Assembly (NCBI GenBank): GCA_017441925.1
Contig: JAFRUE010000004.1
Coordinates: 23,815 to 87,814 of the forward strand
Direction of reading: 5' to 3'
Length of the DNA stretch: 64,000 nt
Origin: Bacillota bacterium
Lineage (GTDB): Bacteria; Bacillota; Clostridia; Lachnospirales; Bianqueaceae
Shown here: piece after piece, positions 35,234 through 44,462 of the stretch
How positions within the stretch are numbered: the stretch's first letter is position 1
Layout of the letters: each line of letters starts with the position of its first letter
The notes under the pieces: model-generated
Seen by the model: only the letters and a program-made list of their open reading frames with translations
Told to the model about the DNA's origin: nothing
Databases searched by the model: none
Position numbers and translations under genes: made by a program

Positions 35234-36676
35234 TTAGTATGCCTTGCCCCAGACGACGAGCCTGGTTGCGGGACGGCCGCAGCAAACGCATTTGTCGCCG
35301 ATCGGCGCTTCGCCGAAAGGCATGCAGCGGGACGTGGCTGTCGTGTCTTCTTTGATCTTGAGCTCGCAGGCGACATCGCCGCACCACATGGCTTTGACAA
35401 AGCCGGGCTTGTTCTTGATCGTGTCCTTGAAGGTCTCGTAATCGGCAGCCTCATAGATATGGCTGTCCAGATGCGCCTTCGCGCGGTCAAACATATCCTG
35501 ATGCATGGCGTCGATGATCTCGCCGATCTTCTTCTCGAGCTCGTCAAGAGGCACAAAGTACTTCTCGCGGGTATCGCGGCGCACGACGACGGCCTGACCT
35601 TTCTCGATATCCTTGGGGCCGATCTCGACACGCAGCGGGATCCCCTGGATCTCCTGCTCGCTGAACTTCCAGCCGGGGCTCTTGTCGGACGCGTCGACCT
35701 GCACGCGGTAGCGGCCGGACAGGCAGGCCTCGATCTCGGCGGCTTTCTCCAGAACGCCGGGCTTATGCTGCGCGACGGGCACGATCATGACCTGGACCGG
35801 CGCAATACGCGGCGGCAGGACCAGTCCGTCGTCATCGCCATGCACCATGATGATGGCGCCGATGATGCGCGTGGACAGTCCCCAGGACGTCTGGAACGCA
35901 TAGGCAAGCTGATTGTTGGAATCCGTGAACTGGATATCGTAAGCGCGGGCGAATTTGTCACCAAAATTGTGGCTGGTACCGGACTGCAGCGCTTTGCCGT
36001 CGTGCATCATGGCCTCGATGGTATAGGTAGCCTCAGCGCCGGCAAATTTCTCCTTGTCGGTCTTGCGCCCCTTGATCAGCGGGATCGCCAGATATTTCTC
36101 GCAGAAATCCGCATAGACATTGAGCATCTGGATCGTGCGCTCCTCGGACTCTTCGGCAGTCGCGTGCACGGTGTGGCCTTCCTGCCACAGGAATTCAGCC
36201 GTGCGCAGGAAAGGACGTGTCGTCTTCTCCCAGCGGACGACGCTGCACCACTGGTTGTAGAGCTTGGGCAGATCGCGGTAGGACTGAACGGTCTTGGAGA
36301 ACAGATCGCTGAAGAGCGTCTCGGAAGTGGGGCGTACGCACAGCCGCTCGGTCAGCTCTTCGCTGCCGCCGACCGTGACCCACGCGACCTCGGGAGCAAA
36401 GCCCTCGACGAGTTCTTTCTCCTTCTGCAGGAGGCTCTCCGGGATCATCAGAGGCATATATACATTCTGCACACCGGTTGCCTTGAACATCTTGTCAAGC
36501 GCGTGCTGGATCTGCTCCCAGATCGCATAGCCGTTGGGCAGCAGCGACATGCAGCCGCGGACGGGGGAGTAGTCGATCAGACGGGCCTGCTTGACGACAT
36601 CGGTATACCACTGGGCAAAATCCTGATCCATCGGGGTGATGGCTTCGACCAGTTTCTTCTCGTTTGCTTTGGCCAT
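35234..36676 (-). CDS. proS: Prolyl-tRNA synthetase, archaeal/eukaryotic-like type
   Basis: The ATG at 36676 follows AAGGAAGG, giving 480 residues. A longer reading from 36772 would start within the promoter region. It is the short form without the bacterial editing insertion: class II motifs around [13 protein letters not shown] and [16 protein letters not shown], and a C-terminal zinc-type domain with paired cysteines (CGDVAC, CVCCG) ending in Tyr, as in archaeal enzymes. It charges tRNA-Pro in the cytosol. This type occurs naturally in many Clostridia. Confidence 0.95.
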   Translation of the reverse strand: MAKANEKKLVEAITPMDQDFAQWYTDVVKQARLIDYSPVRGCMSLLPNGYAIWEQIQHALDKMFKATGVQNVYMPLMIPESLLQKEKELVEGFAPEVAWVTVGGSEELTERLCVRPTSETLFSDLFSKTVQSYRDLPKLYNQWCSVVRWEKTTRPFLRTAEFLWQEGHTVHATAEESEERTIQMLNVYADFCEKYLAIPLIKGRKTDKEKFAGAEATYTIEAMMHDGKALQSGTSHNFGDKFARAYDIQFTDSNNQLAYAFQTSWGLSTRIIGAIIMVHGDDDGLVLPPRIAPVQVMIVPVAQHKPGVLEKAAEIEACLSGRYRVQVDASDKSPGWKFSEQEIQGIPLRVEIGPKDIEKGQAVVVRRDTREKYFVPLDELEKKIGEIIDAMHQDMFDRAKAHLDSHIYEAADYETFKDTIKNKPGFVKAMWCGDVACELKIKEDTTATSRCMPFGEAPIGDKCVCCGRPATRLVVWGKAY

Positions 36677-36743
36677 AATGTACCTTCCTTTAACTGTGCC
36701 GGCGATGGACCGGCGCGGATTGATAATAACAGAACGTTTATTT

Positions 36744-36772
36744 ATTGTAAGAGAAACCGCCCGGTTTGTCAA
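36744..36772 (-). promoter_or_regulatory. proS promoter
   Basis: On the minus strand TTGACA (36772-36767), 17-bp spacer and TACAAT (36749-36744), near consensus. Confidence 0.85.
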
Positions 36773-36780
36773 GGTTCATA

Positions 36781-36810
36781 TTGAACTTGCAGGCAAATCT
36801 GTGCTATAAT
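36781..36810 (+). promoter_or_regulatory. pepF promoter
   Basis: TTGAAC (36781-36786), 18-bp spacer and an extended -10, TGCTATAAT ending at 36810. It lies back to back with the proS promoter. Confidence 0.75.
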
Positions 36811-36862
36811 GAACTGGATTGTAATCAGACAGCGCGTACAGCGCGCAAGGGAGGAAAACCAC

Positions 36863-38524
36863 TTGAAATTTACCGAGATGCCCTATCATCGGGTACAATT
36901 TGAAGATATCCGCCAGACCGTGACGGACATTACGGAGAAGTTCCGCCAGGCGGACACCTGGGAGGAGCAGTTCGACCTGTATAAAGAGATGGACAAGGCG
37001 ATGGAGGATCTGGAGACGCAGAGCACACTCGCGTACATCCGCCACGATATCGCGATGGACGATCCATTCTATGAGGCGGAGCATGATTATTATGACGAGA
37101 TCTGGCCGCAGCTTGAAGCCTATAATCAGGAATTCATCAAGCTCGTTGTCGCGTCCCCGTTCCTGGAGCAGTTCCGCGCCAGGCTCGGCCGCATGGCCAT
37201 CGCCAGGATGGAGATGTCGCTCAAGTCGTTCAACGAGAGCATTATCGAGCTGATGCAGGAGGAGAACGTTCTGATCTCCCGGTATGACAAACTGATCGCC
37301 GGCGCCAAGATCGAATGGCACGGAGAAATCCTCAACCTCTCGCTCATGCGTAAGCACATGATGGATCAGGACCGCGAAGTCCGCCGCGAGGCCTGCCGCA
37401 AGGTCGGTGAGTTCCTTGGTTCGATCGAGCCCGAGGTCGACGAGATCTACGACAAAATGGTCAAGAACCGCACCGAGCAGGCGCACCGTCTCGGCTATTC
37501 CAACTATGTACCGCTCGGCTATCTGAGGATGGGCCGTTCCTGCTACGGACAGAAGGAAGTCGAAGCTTACCGCAAACAGGTAAAGCAGTTCTGGGTGCCT
37601 CTCGCGGAGAGAATGCACGACGAACGCCGCAAAGCCCTCGGTTATGACCGTCTGTATTTCTGCGACGAGCTGGTGCATCTGCCGCAGGGCGATCCTTCGC
37701 CGATCGGCACACCGGAAGAGATCATGGCAAACGGCCGCCGCATGTACAGCGAGCTTTCGCCGGAGACACGCGAATTCTTCGATTTCATGAGCGAGAACGA
37801 GCTTTTCGACGTGCTCGGCCGCAAGAATAAGAAAGCCGGCGGATACATGACGTTCCTGCCGGAGTACAAGTCCCCCTTTATCTTCGCGAATTTCAACGGA
37901 ACGAGCGGGGATACGGACGTGCTGACACACGAATGCGGACACGCTTTCCAGGGCTACCGCGTACGCAACGCCGAGGTCGGCGATCTGCGCGGACTGTCCA
38001 TGGAGACCGCAGAGATCCACTCCATGTCGATGGAATTCTTCACCGAGAAATGGATGGACCTCTTCTACGGGGACAGAGCGGACGAATACCGCAGGATCCA
38101 CCTGGACGACGCGATTTATTTCATTCCGTACGGATGCATGGTCGACGAATTCCAGCACATCGTGTATTCCAATCCGGACATGACGCCGGCAGAGCGCCGC
38201 GCGGCCTGGACAATGCTGGAGCATGAGTACAAGCCGCATCTGGACTATGAGGGTGATCCGTTCTTCGAGAGCGGCGGATACTGGCAGAGACAGGGACATA
38301 TCTTCAGCTCCCCGTTCTACTATATCGATTACTGCCTGGCCCAGACATGCGCTCTGGCCTTTAAGGTCCGTATGGACCGCGATTTCGAAGGCGCGTGGAA
38401 AGACTACCTGACGCTTGTCACCGTTCAGGGCAAGGATTTTGTGGAATCGCTGGAAGCAGCCCACCTGCCGAGTCCGTTTGCGGAAGGGACGCTGGAAGGA
38501 ATCGTCAACGGACTGGGATTATAA
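36863..38524 (+). CDS. pepF: Oligoendopeptidase F (M3 family)
   Basis: The start is a TTG at 36863 after GGGAGG; an ATG at 36809 overlaps the promoter. The 553-residue zinc peptidase carries THECGHAFQGY (HExxH, near 355) and the downstream Glu ligand in METAEIHSMSMEFF. It cleaves short peptides in the cytosol. Clear family match in length and motifs. Confidence 0.92.
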   Translation: MKFTEMPYHRVQFEDIRQTVTDITEKFRQADTWEEQFDLYKEMDKAMEDLETQSTLAYIRHDIAMDDPFYEAEHDYYDEIWPQLEAYNQEFIKLVVASPFLEQFRARLGRMAIARMEMSLKSFNESIIELMQEENVLISRYDKLIAGAKIEWHGEILNLSLMRKHMMDQDREVRREACRKVGEFLGSIEPEVDEIYDKMVKNRTEQAHRLGYSNYVPLGYLRMGRSCYGQKEVEAYRKQVKQFWVPLAERMHDERRKALGYDRLYFCDELVHLPQGDPSPIGTPEEIMANGRRMYSELSPETREFFDFMSENELFDVLGRKNKKAGGYMTFLPEYKSPFIFANFNGTSGDTDVLTHECGHAFQGYRVRNAEVGDLRGLSMETAEIHSMSMEFFTEKWMDLFYGDRADEYRRIHLDDAIYFIPYGCMVDEFQHIVYSNPDMTPAERRAAWTMLEHEYKPHLDYEGDPFFESGGYWQRQGHIFSSPFYYIDYCLAQTCALAFKVRMDRDFEGAWKDYLTLVTVQGKDFVESLEAAHLPSPFAEGTLEGIVNGLGL

Positions 38525-38555
38525 GTACAGTCCGTGACATACGGAGGAGCTTAAG

Positions 38556-39506
38556 ATGAAGTTTCAGAAGAAAACAGGCCGTTACCCGAGCAGTGCTTCG
38601 GGTGAAATCGTAACGTATTACATGTACATACCGGAGACGGAGAGTGTACGCGGAATCGTGCAGATCGTCCACGGCATGAGCGAATATGTAGAGCGGTATG
38701 AGCCTTTTATCGGATATCTGCTGGACGCGCGTTATATCGTCTGCGGGGAGGACCATCTCGGCCACGGCAAGTCCGTAAAGAGCGAAGAGGACCTCGGCTA
38801 CATACCCGGTAAGGACGGCTGGACCAAGATCGTGAAGGACATGCACACGCTGACGGTCCGCATGAAGCAGCTGCATCCGGGACTGCCGTTCTTCATGCTC
38901 GGCCACAGCATGGGATCTTTCCTGCTGCGGATCTATATGACGAAATACGGTAAAGAGCTTGACGGCGCGCTGATCTCCGGAACAGCAGCCGGCGACGCCG
39001 GAGCGTTCACGTTTGCGGGGCTCTCGCTCGTCAAGGCTATCGAGCTTTTCAAAGGCCGCCGCTACATCAGCCCATTGCTCGCCAAGATCATGTTCGGCGG
39101 CTATAACGAGAAGATCAGCGACGATTCGTCACCGTTCGCCTGGCTCAGCGTCAACAAGGAGAACGTCGAAAAATACGAAGCGGACCCGCTCTGCGGCTTC
39201 CCGTTCACGGCTTCCGGAAGCGAGAACCTGATCCGGATGCTGCGCTATATCGGGACGGATTCCTGGGCGAAGCAGGTGCCGCAGGATCTGCCTGTCCTCA
39301 TCATCAGCGGTGATCAGGACCCGGTCGGCGACATGGGAAAAGGTCCCAAAGCCGTCGCGGACAAGCTGAAAGCGGCCGGTGTGAAGGACGTTGAGCTTAA
39401 GCTGTATGAGGGCGACCGTCATGAGATCCTCAACGAGAACGATAAGGCAATCGTCTGGGATGACTGTCTTACCTGGCTGAATACGCATGCCGAGGCCGCC
39501 AGATGA
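38556..39506 (+). CDS. Alpha/beta hydrolase, monoacylglycerol lipase/lysophospholipase-like
   Basis: 316 residues. The nucleophile elbow GHSMGS is near 116, after the conserved VHGMSEYVERYEPF segment. The Asp is in ISGDQDPVGD near 255 and the His in GDRHEILNE near 289. No signal peptide. GGAGGAG precedes the ATG. It overlaps the kinase gene that follows by ATGA. Confidence 0.88.
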   Translation: MKFQKKTGRYPSSASGEIVTYYMYIPETESVRGIVQIVHGMSEYVERYEPFIGYLLDARYIVCGEDHLGHGKSVKSEEDLGYIPGKDGWTKIVKDMHTLTVRMKQLHPGLPFFMLGHSMGSFLLRIYMTKYGKELDGALISGTAAGDAGAFTFAGLSLVKAIELFKGRRYISPLLAKIMFGGYNEKISDDSSPFAWLSVNKENVEKYEADPLCGFPFTASGSENLIRMLRYIGTDSWAKQVPQDLPVLIISGDQDPVGDMGKGPKAVADKLKAAGVKDVELKLYEGDRHEILNENDKAIVWDDCLTWLNTHAEAAR

Positions 39507-40579
39507 CGGATTTTACAAAGATCTTTCAGATCGATTCGGCCGGAGAGTCCCTGCATGAGTTCGGAGAGGGACATATCAACCGGACCTATCTGCTCAAGAC
39601 GGAAGACGGCAGTTCCTATATCCTGCAGGAGATCAATACCGGAGTTTTCCCGAACGTGGACGGGCTGATGGATAACATCCTGCACGTGACGGATTTCCTG
39701 CGGGAGAAAATCGCACAGCGGGGCGGCGACCCGCGGCGCAACACGATGACGCTGATACCGGCGAGGGACGGCAAGCTGTATTACAGGCGGGAGGACGGCT
39801 CCTGCTGGCGGCTGTACACATACGTGGAAAACACGATCACCTATCAGAGCTTCGACGAGCCTGAGATCTTCGAGAAGTGCGGAGAGGCTTTCGGCGGATT
39901 CCTCGCGGATCTGGCGGAATATCCCGCGGACTCGCTGTACGAGGTGATCCCGCATTTCCACGACACGCCCGTACGCTACAATAACCTGCTTAAGGCTATC
40001 GAGGATGATGTGAAAGGCCGCGCCGCGGAGGTCCGGCCGGAGATCGGCTTCGCCATGGAGCGGGCTGACCGGTACGCGCTGATCATGGACGCGCTGAGGG
40101 ACGGAACGATCCCGCTGCGCGTCACGCACAACGATACCAAGATCAACAATATCCTGATGGATAAGGATACCGGTGAAGGCGTCTGCGTTATCGATCTGGA
40201 TACGGTCATGCCGGGCTCATGCCTCTTTGACTACGGCGACTCGATCCGTTTCGGTGCGGCTACGGCAGCTGAGGACGCGCTGGATCCGGGAACGATGCAT
40301 ATCAGCCTGCCGCTCTTTAAGGCCTATACGGAAGGATATCTGAAGGGCTCCCGCGGCTGCCTGACAGAGCAGGAGAGGGAATGGCTGCCGGTAGGCGCCT
40401 GGATGATGACGATGGAATGCGGCATGCGGTTCTTAAGCGACTATCTCGCCGGGGACACGTATTTCCGCATCGCGAGGGAGAAACACAACCTCGACCGCGC
40501 AAGGACGCAGTTCGCGCTTGCAGCGGATATGGAACGCAATTGGGATGCAATGAACAGAATTATAAAGGAGGGGATCTAA
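39503..40579 (+). CDS. nahK: N-acetylhexosamine 1-kinase (NahK-like phosphotransferase)
   Basis: The 358-residue protein closely matches my recollection of bifidobacterial NahK: GEGHINRTYLL, YILQEINTGVFP, HFHDTP near 155, the Brenner motif THNDTKINNILMD near 213, DLDTVMPGS and ECGMRFLSDYL. NahK phosphorylates GlcNAc or GalNAc at O1 in the lacto-N-biose/galacto-N-biose route. No lacto-N-biose phosphorylase is present in this window, so the pathway link is inference. Aminoglycoside-phosphotransferase fold. ATGA overlap with the hydrolase gene. Confidence 0.8.
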   Translation: MTDFTKIFQIDSAGESLHEFGEGHINRTYLLKTEDGSSYILQEINTGVFPNVDGLMDNILHVTDFLREKIAQRGGDPRRNTMTLIPARDGKLYYRREDGSCWRLYTYVENTITYQSFDEPEIFEKCGEAFGGFLADLAEYPADSLYEVIPHFHDTPVRYNNLLKAIEDDVKGRAAEVRPEIGFAMERADRYALIMDALRDGTIPLRVTHNDTKINNILMDKDTGEGVCVIDLDTVMPGSCLFDYGDSIRFGAATAAEDALDPGTMHISLPLFKAYTEGYLKGSRGCLTEQEREWLPVGAWMMTMECGMRFLSDYLAGDTYFRIAREKHNLDRARTQFALAADMERNWDAMNRIIKEGI

Positions 40580-41563
40580 ATGCAGGAAGACGTTCGTCCG
40601 GAGTCAATGGAACGAATCACCACACCAGAACTTGCAGAAGCTTTTATTGAGGAACAGCTCAAAGCCCTGCGGGAACAGATCGGAGACAAGAAGGTACTGC
40701 TCGCGCTGTCCGGAGGAGTTGACTCGTCCGTCGTCGCGGCGCTGCTGATCAAGGCGATCGGTAAGCAGCTTGTCTGCGTACACGTCAATCACGGACTGCT
40801 CCGCAAAGGAGAGCCGGAACAGGTCATTCAGGTATTCCGGAACGAGATGCAGGCAAACCTGATCTACGTCGATGCCACAGACCGTTTCCTCGACCTCCTG
40901 GCCGGCGTAACGGATCCAGAGCAGAAACGCAAGATCATCGGCAAGGAATTCATCGAGGTCTTCGCGGAAGAAGCACGTAAGCTCGAGGACATCCGTTTCC
41001 TGGCGCAGGGCACGATCTATCCGGATATCCTGGAATCCAAGGCCGGTATCAAAGCCCACCACAACGTCGGCGGACTGCCGGAGGATCTGGATTTTGAGCT
41101 TGTCGAGCCCGTCAAACTGCTCTATAAGGACGAAGTCCGCGTGGTCGGCAAAGCTCTCGGCCTGCCCGACAACATGGTCTACCGCCAGCCGTTCCCGGGC
41201 CCGGGACTCGGCGTCCGCTGCCCTGGCGCGATCACTCGCGATCGCCTGGAAGCCGTCCGCGAATCCGACGCCATCCTGCGTGAAGAATTCGCCAAAGCCG
41301 GCCTGGCAGGCAAAGTCTGGCAGTATTTTACCGTCGTACCGGACTTCAAATCGACCGGTATCAAAGACGGCAAGCGCACCTTTGATTGGCCGTGCATCAT
41401 CCGCGCGATCAACACGATCGACGTTGTAGAGGTCACACCGGAATATCTGCCGCAGGATCTGATCGAAACCCTCGTACGCCGTATCACAACAGAGGTCTCC
41501 GGCATCAACAGAGTGCTTGTGGATTACACGCCTAAGCCGCCGGCAACCGTGGAATACGAGTAA
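40580..41563 (+). CDS. guaA: GMP synthase, ATP-pyrophosphatase subunit without glutaminase domain
   Basis: The 327-residue protein has the P-loop LLALSGGVDSSVV near 40 and the dimerisation/XMP-binding C-terminus ending VDYTPKPPATVEYE. The first 200 residues of ordinary GuaA, the glutamine amidotransferase with its catalytic Cys, are missing. This is the two-subunit arrangement known from archaea, and it needs a separate amidotransferase subunit or free ammonia. AAAGGAGGGG lies before the ATG. Its 3' end is a known integration hotspot and here borders a mobile element. Confidence 0.92.
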   Translation: MQEDVRPESMERITTPELAEAFIEEQLKALREQIGDKKVLLALSGGVDSSVVAALLIKAIGKQLVCVHVNHGLLRKGEPEQVIQVFRNEMQANLIYVDATDRFLDLLAGVTDPEQKRKIIGKEFIEVFAEEARKLEDIRFLAQGTIYPDILESKAGIKAHHNVGGLPEDLDFELVEPVKLLYKDEVRVVGKALGLPDNMVYRQPFPGPGLGVRCPGAITRDRLEAVRESDAILREEFAKAGLAGKVWQYFTVVPDFKSTGIKDGKRTFDWPCIIRAINTIDVVEVTPEYLPQDLIETLVRRITTEVSGINRVLVDYTPKPPATVEYE

Positions 41564-41946
41564 TTGCCAGTGGCTTTGGTAGTACCCCCCAAAATCCAGT
41601 GTTTATGCGGGTTTGAGGTGCATGGTGAGTAATGGAAATCGTACCCACAAGCCGCGAGCAGTACACTCGCAGTACACATCGCAGAATTGAATGAGTAAAT
41701 TTTCTGTGGCTTTAGGGTCCCGTTTTTCCCTCTTAAGAGGTGAGAAAACGGGGCCTTTTTTGTTGGTTTTTTACTCTGATTCACGCCAAAGCCACTTCGT
41801 ACCCAGTACACAGCAGTACACAGGGTTTGTCCCAAAAAAGAGCAGATTTTTTCTGACAGGGGGTTGAATATGACCCTTTCCCATCTCCGAATAAGTGAGG
41901 AAGTCGGATCATCCGGTACTCAAGAGACGAAAGGAGAATTCAGGAA
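41564..41946. other. Mobile-element end: likely attachment and recombinase-binding region
   Basis: These 380 bases hold no gene. AGTGGCTTTGG at 41569-41579 recurs inverted at 41786-41796, with a variant GTGGCTTTAGG at 41706-41716. Four copies of (G/C)CAGTACAC follow at 41658-41666, 41669-41677, 41803-41811 and 41813-41821. Such clustered short repeats beside an integrase gene are typical arm-type sites for integrase and excisionase. The exact crossover is unknown because the other end lies outside the window. Confidence 0.65.
41719..41762 (+). terminator. Terminator after guaA / at element end
   Basis: CCCGTTTT (41719-41726) pairs with AAAACGGG (41745-41752) around an inner palindrome CCTCTTAAGAGG, followed by six T. 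Confidence 0.85.
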
Positions 41947-42165
41947 ATGACGAAATCAATTTTTATGAGAGCGGCAGAAGTCGAGGAATTTCTGGGTGTG
42001 TCCCGGACGGAGGCTTATCGCATCATCAAACGCCTCAACGAGGAACTGAAGGCAAGCGGCTACATGGTCATCGCGGGCAGGATCAACCGCCGCTATCTGG
42101 AACAGAAGCTCTACGGCTACGTAGATGAGCCCGTTACCGTAGAGGAAAAGCCGCAGGAGGATTAA
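41947..42165 (+). CDS. Excisionase-like small helix-turn-helix protein
   Basis: A 72-residue protein opening RAAEVEEFLGVSRTEAYRIIKRLN, a winged-helix/MerR-like DNA-binding pattern found in excisionases of conjugative elements. It ends 4 bp before the integrase gene. AAAGGAG is 12 bases from the ATG. It likely bends DNA at the element end during excision. Confidence 0.75.
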   Translation: MTKSIFMRAAEVEEFLGVSRTEAYRIIKRLNEELKASGYMVIAGRINRRYLEQKLYGYVDEPVTVEEKPQED

Positions 42166-42169
42166 GACA

Positions 42170-43240
42170 ATGGCAGTTTACAGGGATTCAGAACGAAAAA
42201 CCTGGTATGTTTCGGTTTATTACACCAACTGGCAGGGAGAGAAAGCCCGCAAGGTAAAGCGCGGCTTTAAGACAAAACGGGAAGCAACAGAATGGGAAGA
42301 TGAATTCCTGCACTCGAATGCGGGCAGCCTGGAGATGACATTCGGCGAATTTGTGGAAATCTATATGGATACCATGAAAAACCGCGTTAGGGAAAGCACC
42401 ATCATTTCCAAACAGAGCATCATCGATAGTAAGATCATGCCGTATTTTAAGAGAAAAAGGCTCTGTGACATCAAGGTCAGCGACGTTGTAAACTGGCAGA
42501 ACAAGATCCTTGAATTCACGGACGAGAACGGACAGCATTACTCGCAGGCATACCTGAATACGATCCACACACAGTTGTCAGCTATCTTTAATCACGCGGT
42601 CCGCTATTATGACCTTCCCAAGAATCCAGCCATGCTCGCCGGAAACATGGGAAAGAAGAACAGAAAAGAAATGCTCTTCTGGACGAAAGAGGAATACCTG
42701 AAATTCTCAGAAGAGATAATGGATCGACCAGTTTCTTTCTATGCTTTTGAAGTCCTTTACTGGTGCGGCCTTCGCCTCGGAGAGATGCTGGCACTGACGC
42801 CGGAAGACTTTGATTTCAAGGAAAAGACACTAAGAGTAAACAAGTCCTTTCAGCATCTGAAAGGGGAAGATATCATTTCCGATCCTAAAACACCGAAGAG
42901 TATCCGTAAAGTCAACATGCCGGACTTTCTGGCAGAAGAGATGCAGGAATACTTCGCTTCAATCTTTGATTTACAGCCGGATCAGCGTATTTTTCCTTTA
43001 ACCAGCAGTTATATGCACAGCGAAATGACAAGAGGAAGCAATAAGGCAGGGGTCAAAAGGATCCGCATTCATGATTTGCGTCACTCGCACGTATCACTTC
43101 TTATAAACATGGGATTTACGGCAATGGCCATCGCAGAACGTGTAGGACACGAAAGTATAGATATTACCTATCGTTATGCACACCTCTTCCCGAATGCACA
43201 GAAGGATATGGCAGCCAAATTAAGCCTCGAAAGGAGTTAA
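42170..43240 (+). CDS. Tyrosine recombinase (integrase) of a mobile element
   Basis: The 356-residue protein has an N-terminal arm-binding three-stranded segment (1-50, WYVSVYYTNWQGEKARKVKRGF), a SAM-like core-binding domain (60-160), and the catalytic domain. The catalytic Arg is in CGLRLGEM near 201, HDLRHSH is near 301, the following His is in VGHESI, and the Tyr nucleophile is in YRYAHLF near 338. All catalytic residues are present, so it may be active. The position next to guaA suggests that guaA is its target. Confidence 0.92.
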   Translation: MAVYRDSERKTWYVSVYYTNWQGEKARKVKRGFKTKREATEWEDEFLHSNAGSLEMTFGEFVEIYMDTMKNRVRESTIISKQSIIDSKIMPYFKRKRLCDIKVSDVVNWQNKILEFTDENGQHYSQAYLNTIHTQLSAIFNHAVRYYDLPKNPAMLAGNMGKKNRKEMLFWTKEEYLKFSEEIMDRPVSFYAFEVLYWCGLRLGEMLALTPEDFDFKEKTLRVNKSFQHLKGEDIISDPKTPKSIRKVNMPDFLAEEMQEYFASIFDLQPDQRIFPLTSSYMHSEMTRGSNKAGVKRIRIHDLRHSHVSLLINMGFTAMAIAERVGHESIDITYRYAHLFPNAQKDMAAKLSLERS

Positions 43241-43243
43241 AAC

Positions 43244-43693
43244 ATGTATAGAAGAGCCAATATGAAGGAAACCAATAAAGAAGCCCGAGCCATACAAATG
43301 GAGCAGCAAAAGAAACTCACACAGGCAGAAAAATTATCACGATCCCAAAATGGAAGGACACTTAAGGACGACCATAACCGTATTCGTAGTATTACTGTAG
43401 GGTTTAGGGTGTCGCCAGAAGAGAATGAATTGATCAATGCAGAAGTAGCTATCTCCGGCCTTTCCAAACAGGAATACTGTTATCGTCGGTGTTTGAATCA
43501 GGATGTGGTTGTGAAAGGAAATCCCCGAGTGTACAAGGCGCTGAAAGACCAGTTGGGAAACGTGTTGATACAGCTTAAAAGGCTGGTCTCTGTAGATGCG
43601 GCCAGCCCGGAACTCTTCCAGCTAATTCATTTGATTGCGACAGTGATGGGAGGACTGGAGAAAGATCCTGAAATTAATGAAAATATTTTTTGA
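43244..43693 (+). CDS. MobC-like mobilisation protein
   Basis: 149 residues with a charged N-terminus and a ribbon-helix-helix-type core (TVGFRVSPEENELINAEVAISGLSKQEYC) as in relaxosome accessory MobC proteins. It has AAAGGAG and follows the integrase by 3 bp. No relaxase gene follows, so transfer functions have been lost or lie elsewhere. Confidence 0.65.
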   Translation: MYRRANMKETNKEARAIQMEQQKKLTQAEKLSRSQNGRTLKDDHNRIRSITVGFRVSPEENELINAEVAISGLSKQEYCYRRCLNQDVVVKGNPRVYKALKDQLGNVLIQLKRLVSVDAASPELFQLIHLIATVMGGLEKDPEINENIF

Positions 43694-43759
43694 AAAGGGG
43701 GTTGAAAAACACCCCTCCAAATGTCCGTATATATGAAGGGGTTATTCTTCGGATAGCCC

Positions 43760-44429
43760 GCTGACATCACCATCACAAAGGTGTTCGAGGATCTCACGAA
43801 TGCCGGATATGTTCTTACCGACACGAACAAGGCCGGGTTCAAGTTCCATGTAACAGGAACGCTGGACAACGGCGAGACCTACGACAAGACCTTTGAAACC
43901 GATGAGAACGGACAGGTGATCCTGACGTAGTGATCGATGAGAATGCGGATCCCGATGAGCCGTACTACTATCTGCTCAACAACGAGACCTTCCGCAGCTA
44001 TATCCAGGTCGTAAAGACAGACGCTGAAACAGGCGAGACGATTCCGTTTGTCGGAGCGACGTTTGAAATCTATGACGCGAACGGCGAGCTGGTAACGATC
44101 CAGATCACCTATCCGTCCAAGCAGACGCTGACAAGTTTTGTTACGGACGAGAGCGGAACCTTTATCACCCCGATCAAACTGCCGTATGGCGAGTACACCC
44201 TGAAGGAAGTAACAGCCCCCGAAGGATACGTTCTGTACACCGAGCCGATTCCGTTCACCGTGAACGAGGAGAACGCCAGGAGGAAGAAGGCCTCATGCTC
44301 ATCACCATCACCGTTCCGAACGGACCGGAAAAGGGACAGCTTACATTTGATGGGAAAATGAACCCCCAGTATCACCTCATCACAGTAGAAAGAAACAATT
44401 TGCGTTTTCGAAACAGATGCCCTCAATGA
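43760..44429 (+). pseudogene. Broken SpaA/Cna_B-type surface protein gene
   Basis: Three reading frames in sequence resemble one protein. 43760-43930 encodes ITITKVFEDLTNAGYVLTD to a stop. 43930-44275 encodes FRSYIQVVKTDAETGETIPF, GATFEIYDANGE and APEGYVLYTEPIPF, clearly a prealbumin-like isopeptide domain. Near 44275 the frame shifts again to LITITVPNGPEKGQLTFDGK, ending at 44429. No start, signal or sorting motif remains. Two frameshifts and lost ends mean it is dead. Such proteins are often carried by conjugative elements. Confidence 0.8.
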
Positions 44430-44462
44430 TGGTTTTCAGGGTCTTGCAGCTATTGGTTCTAT

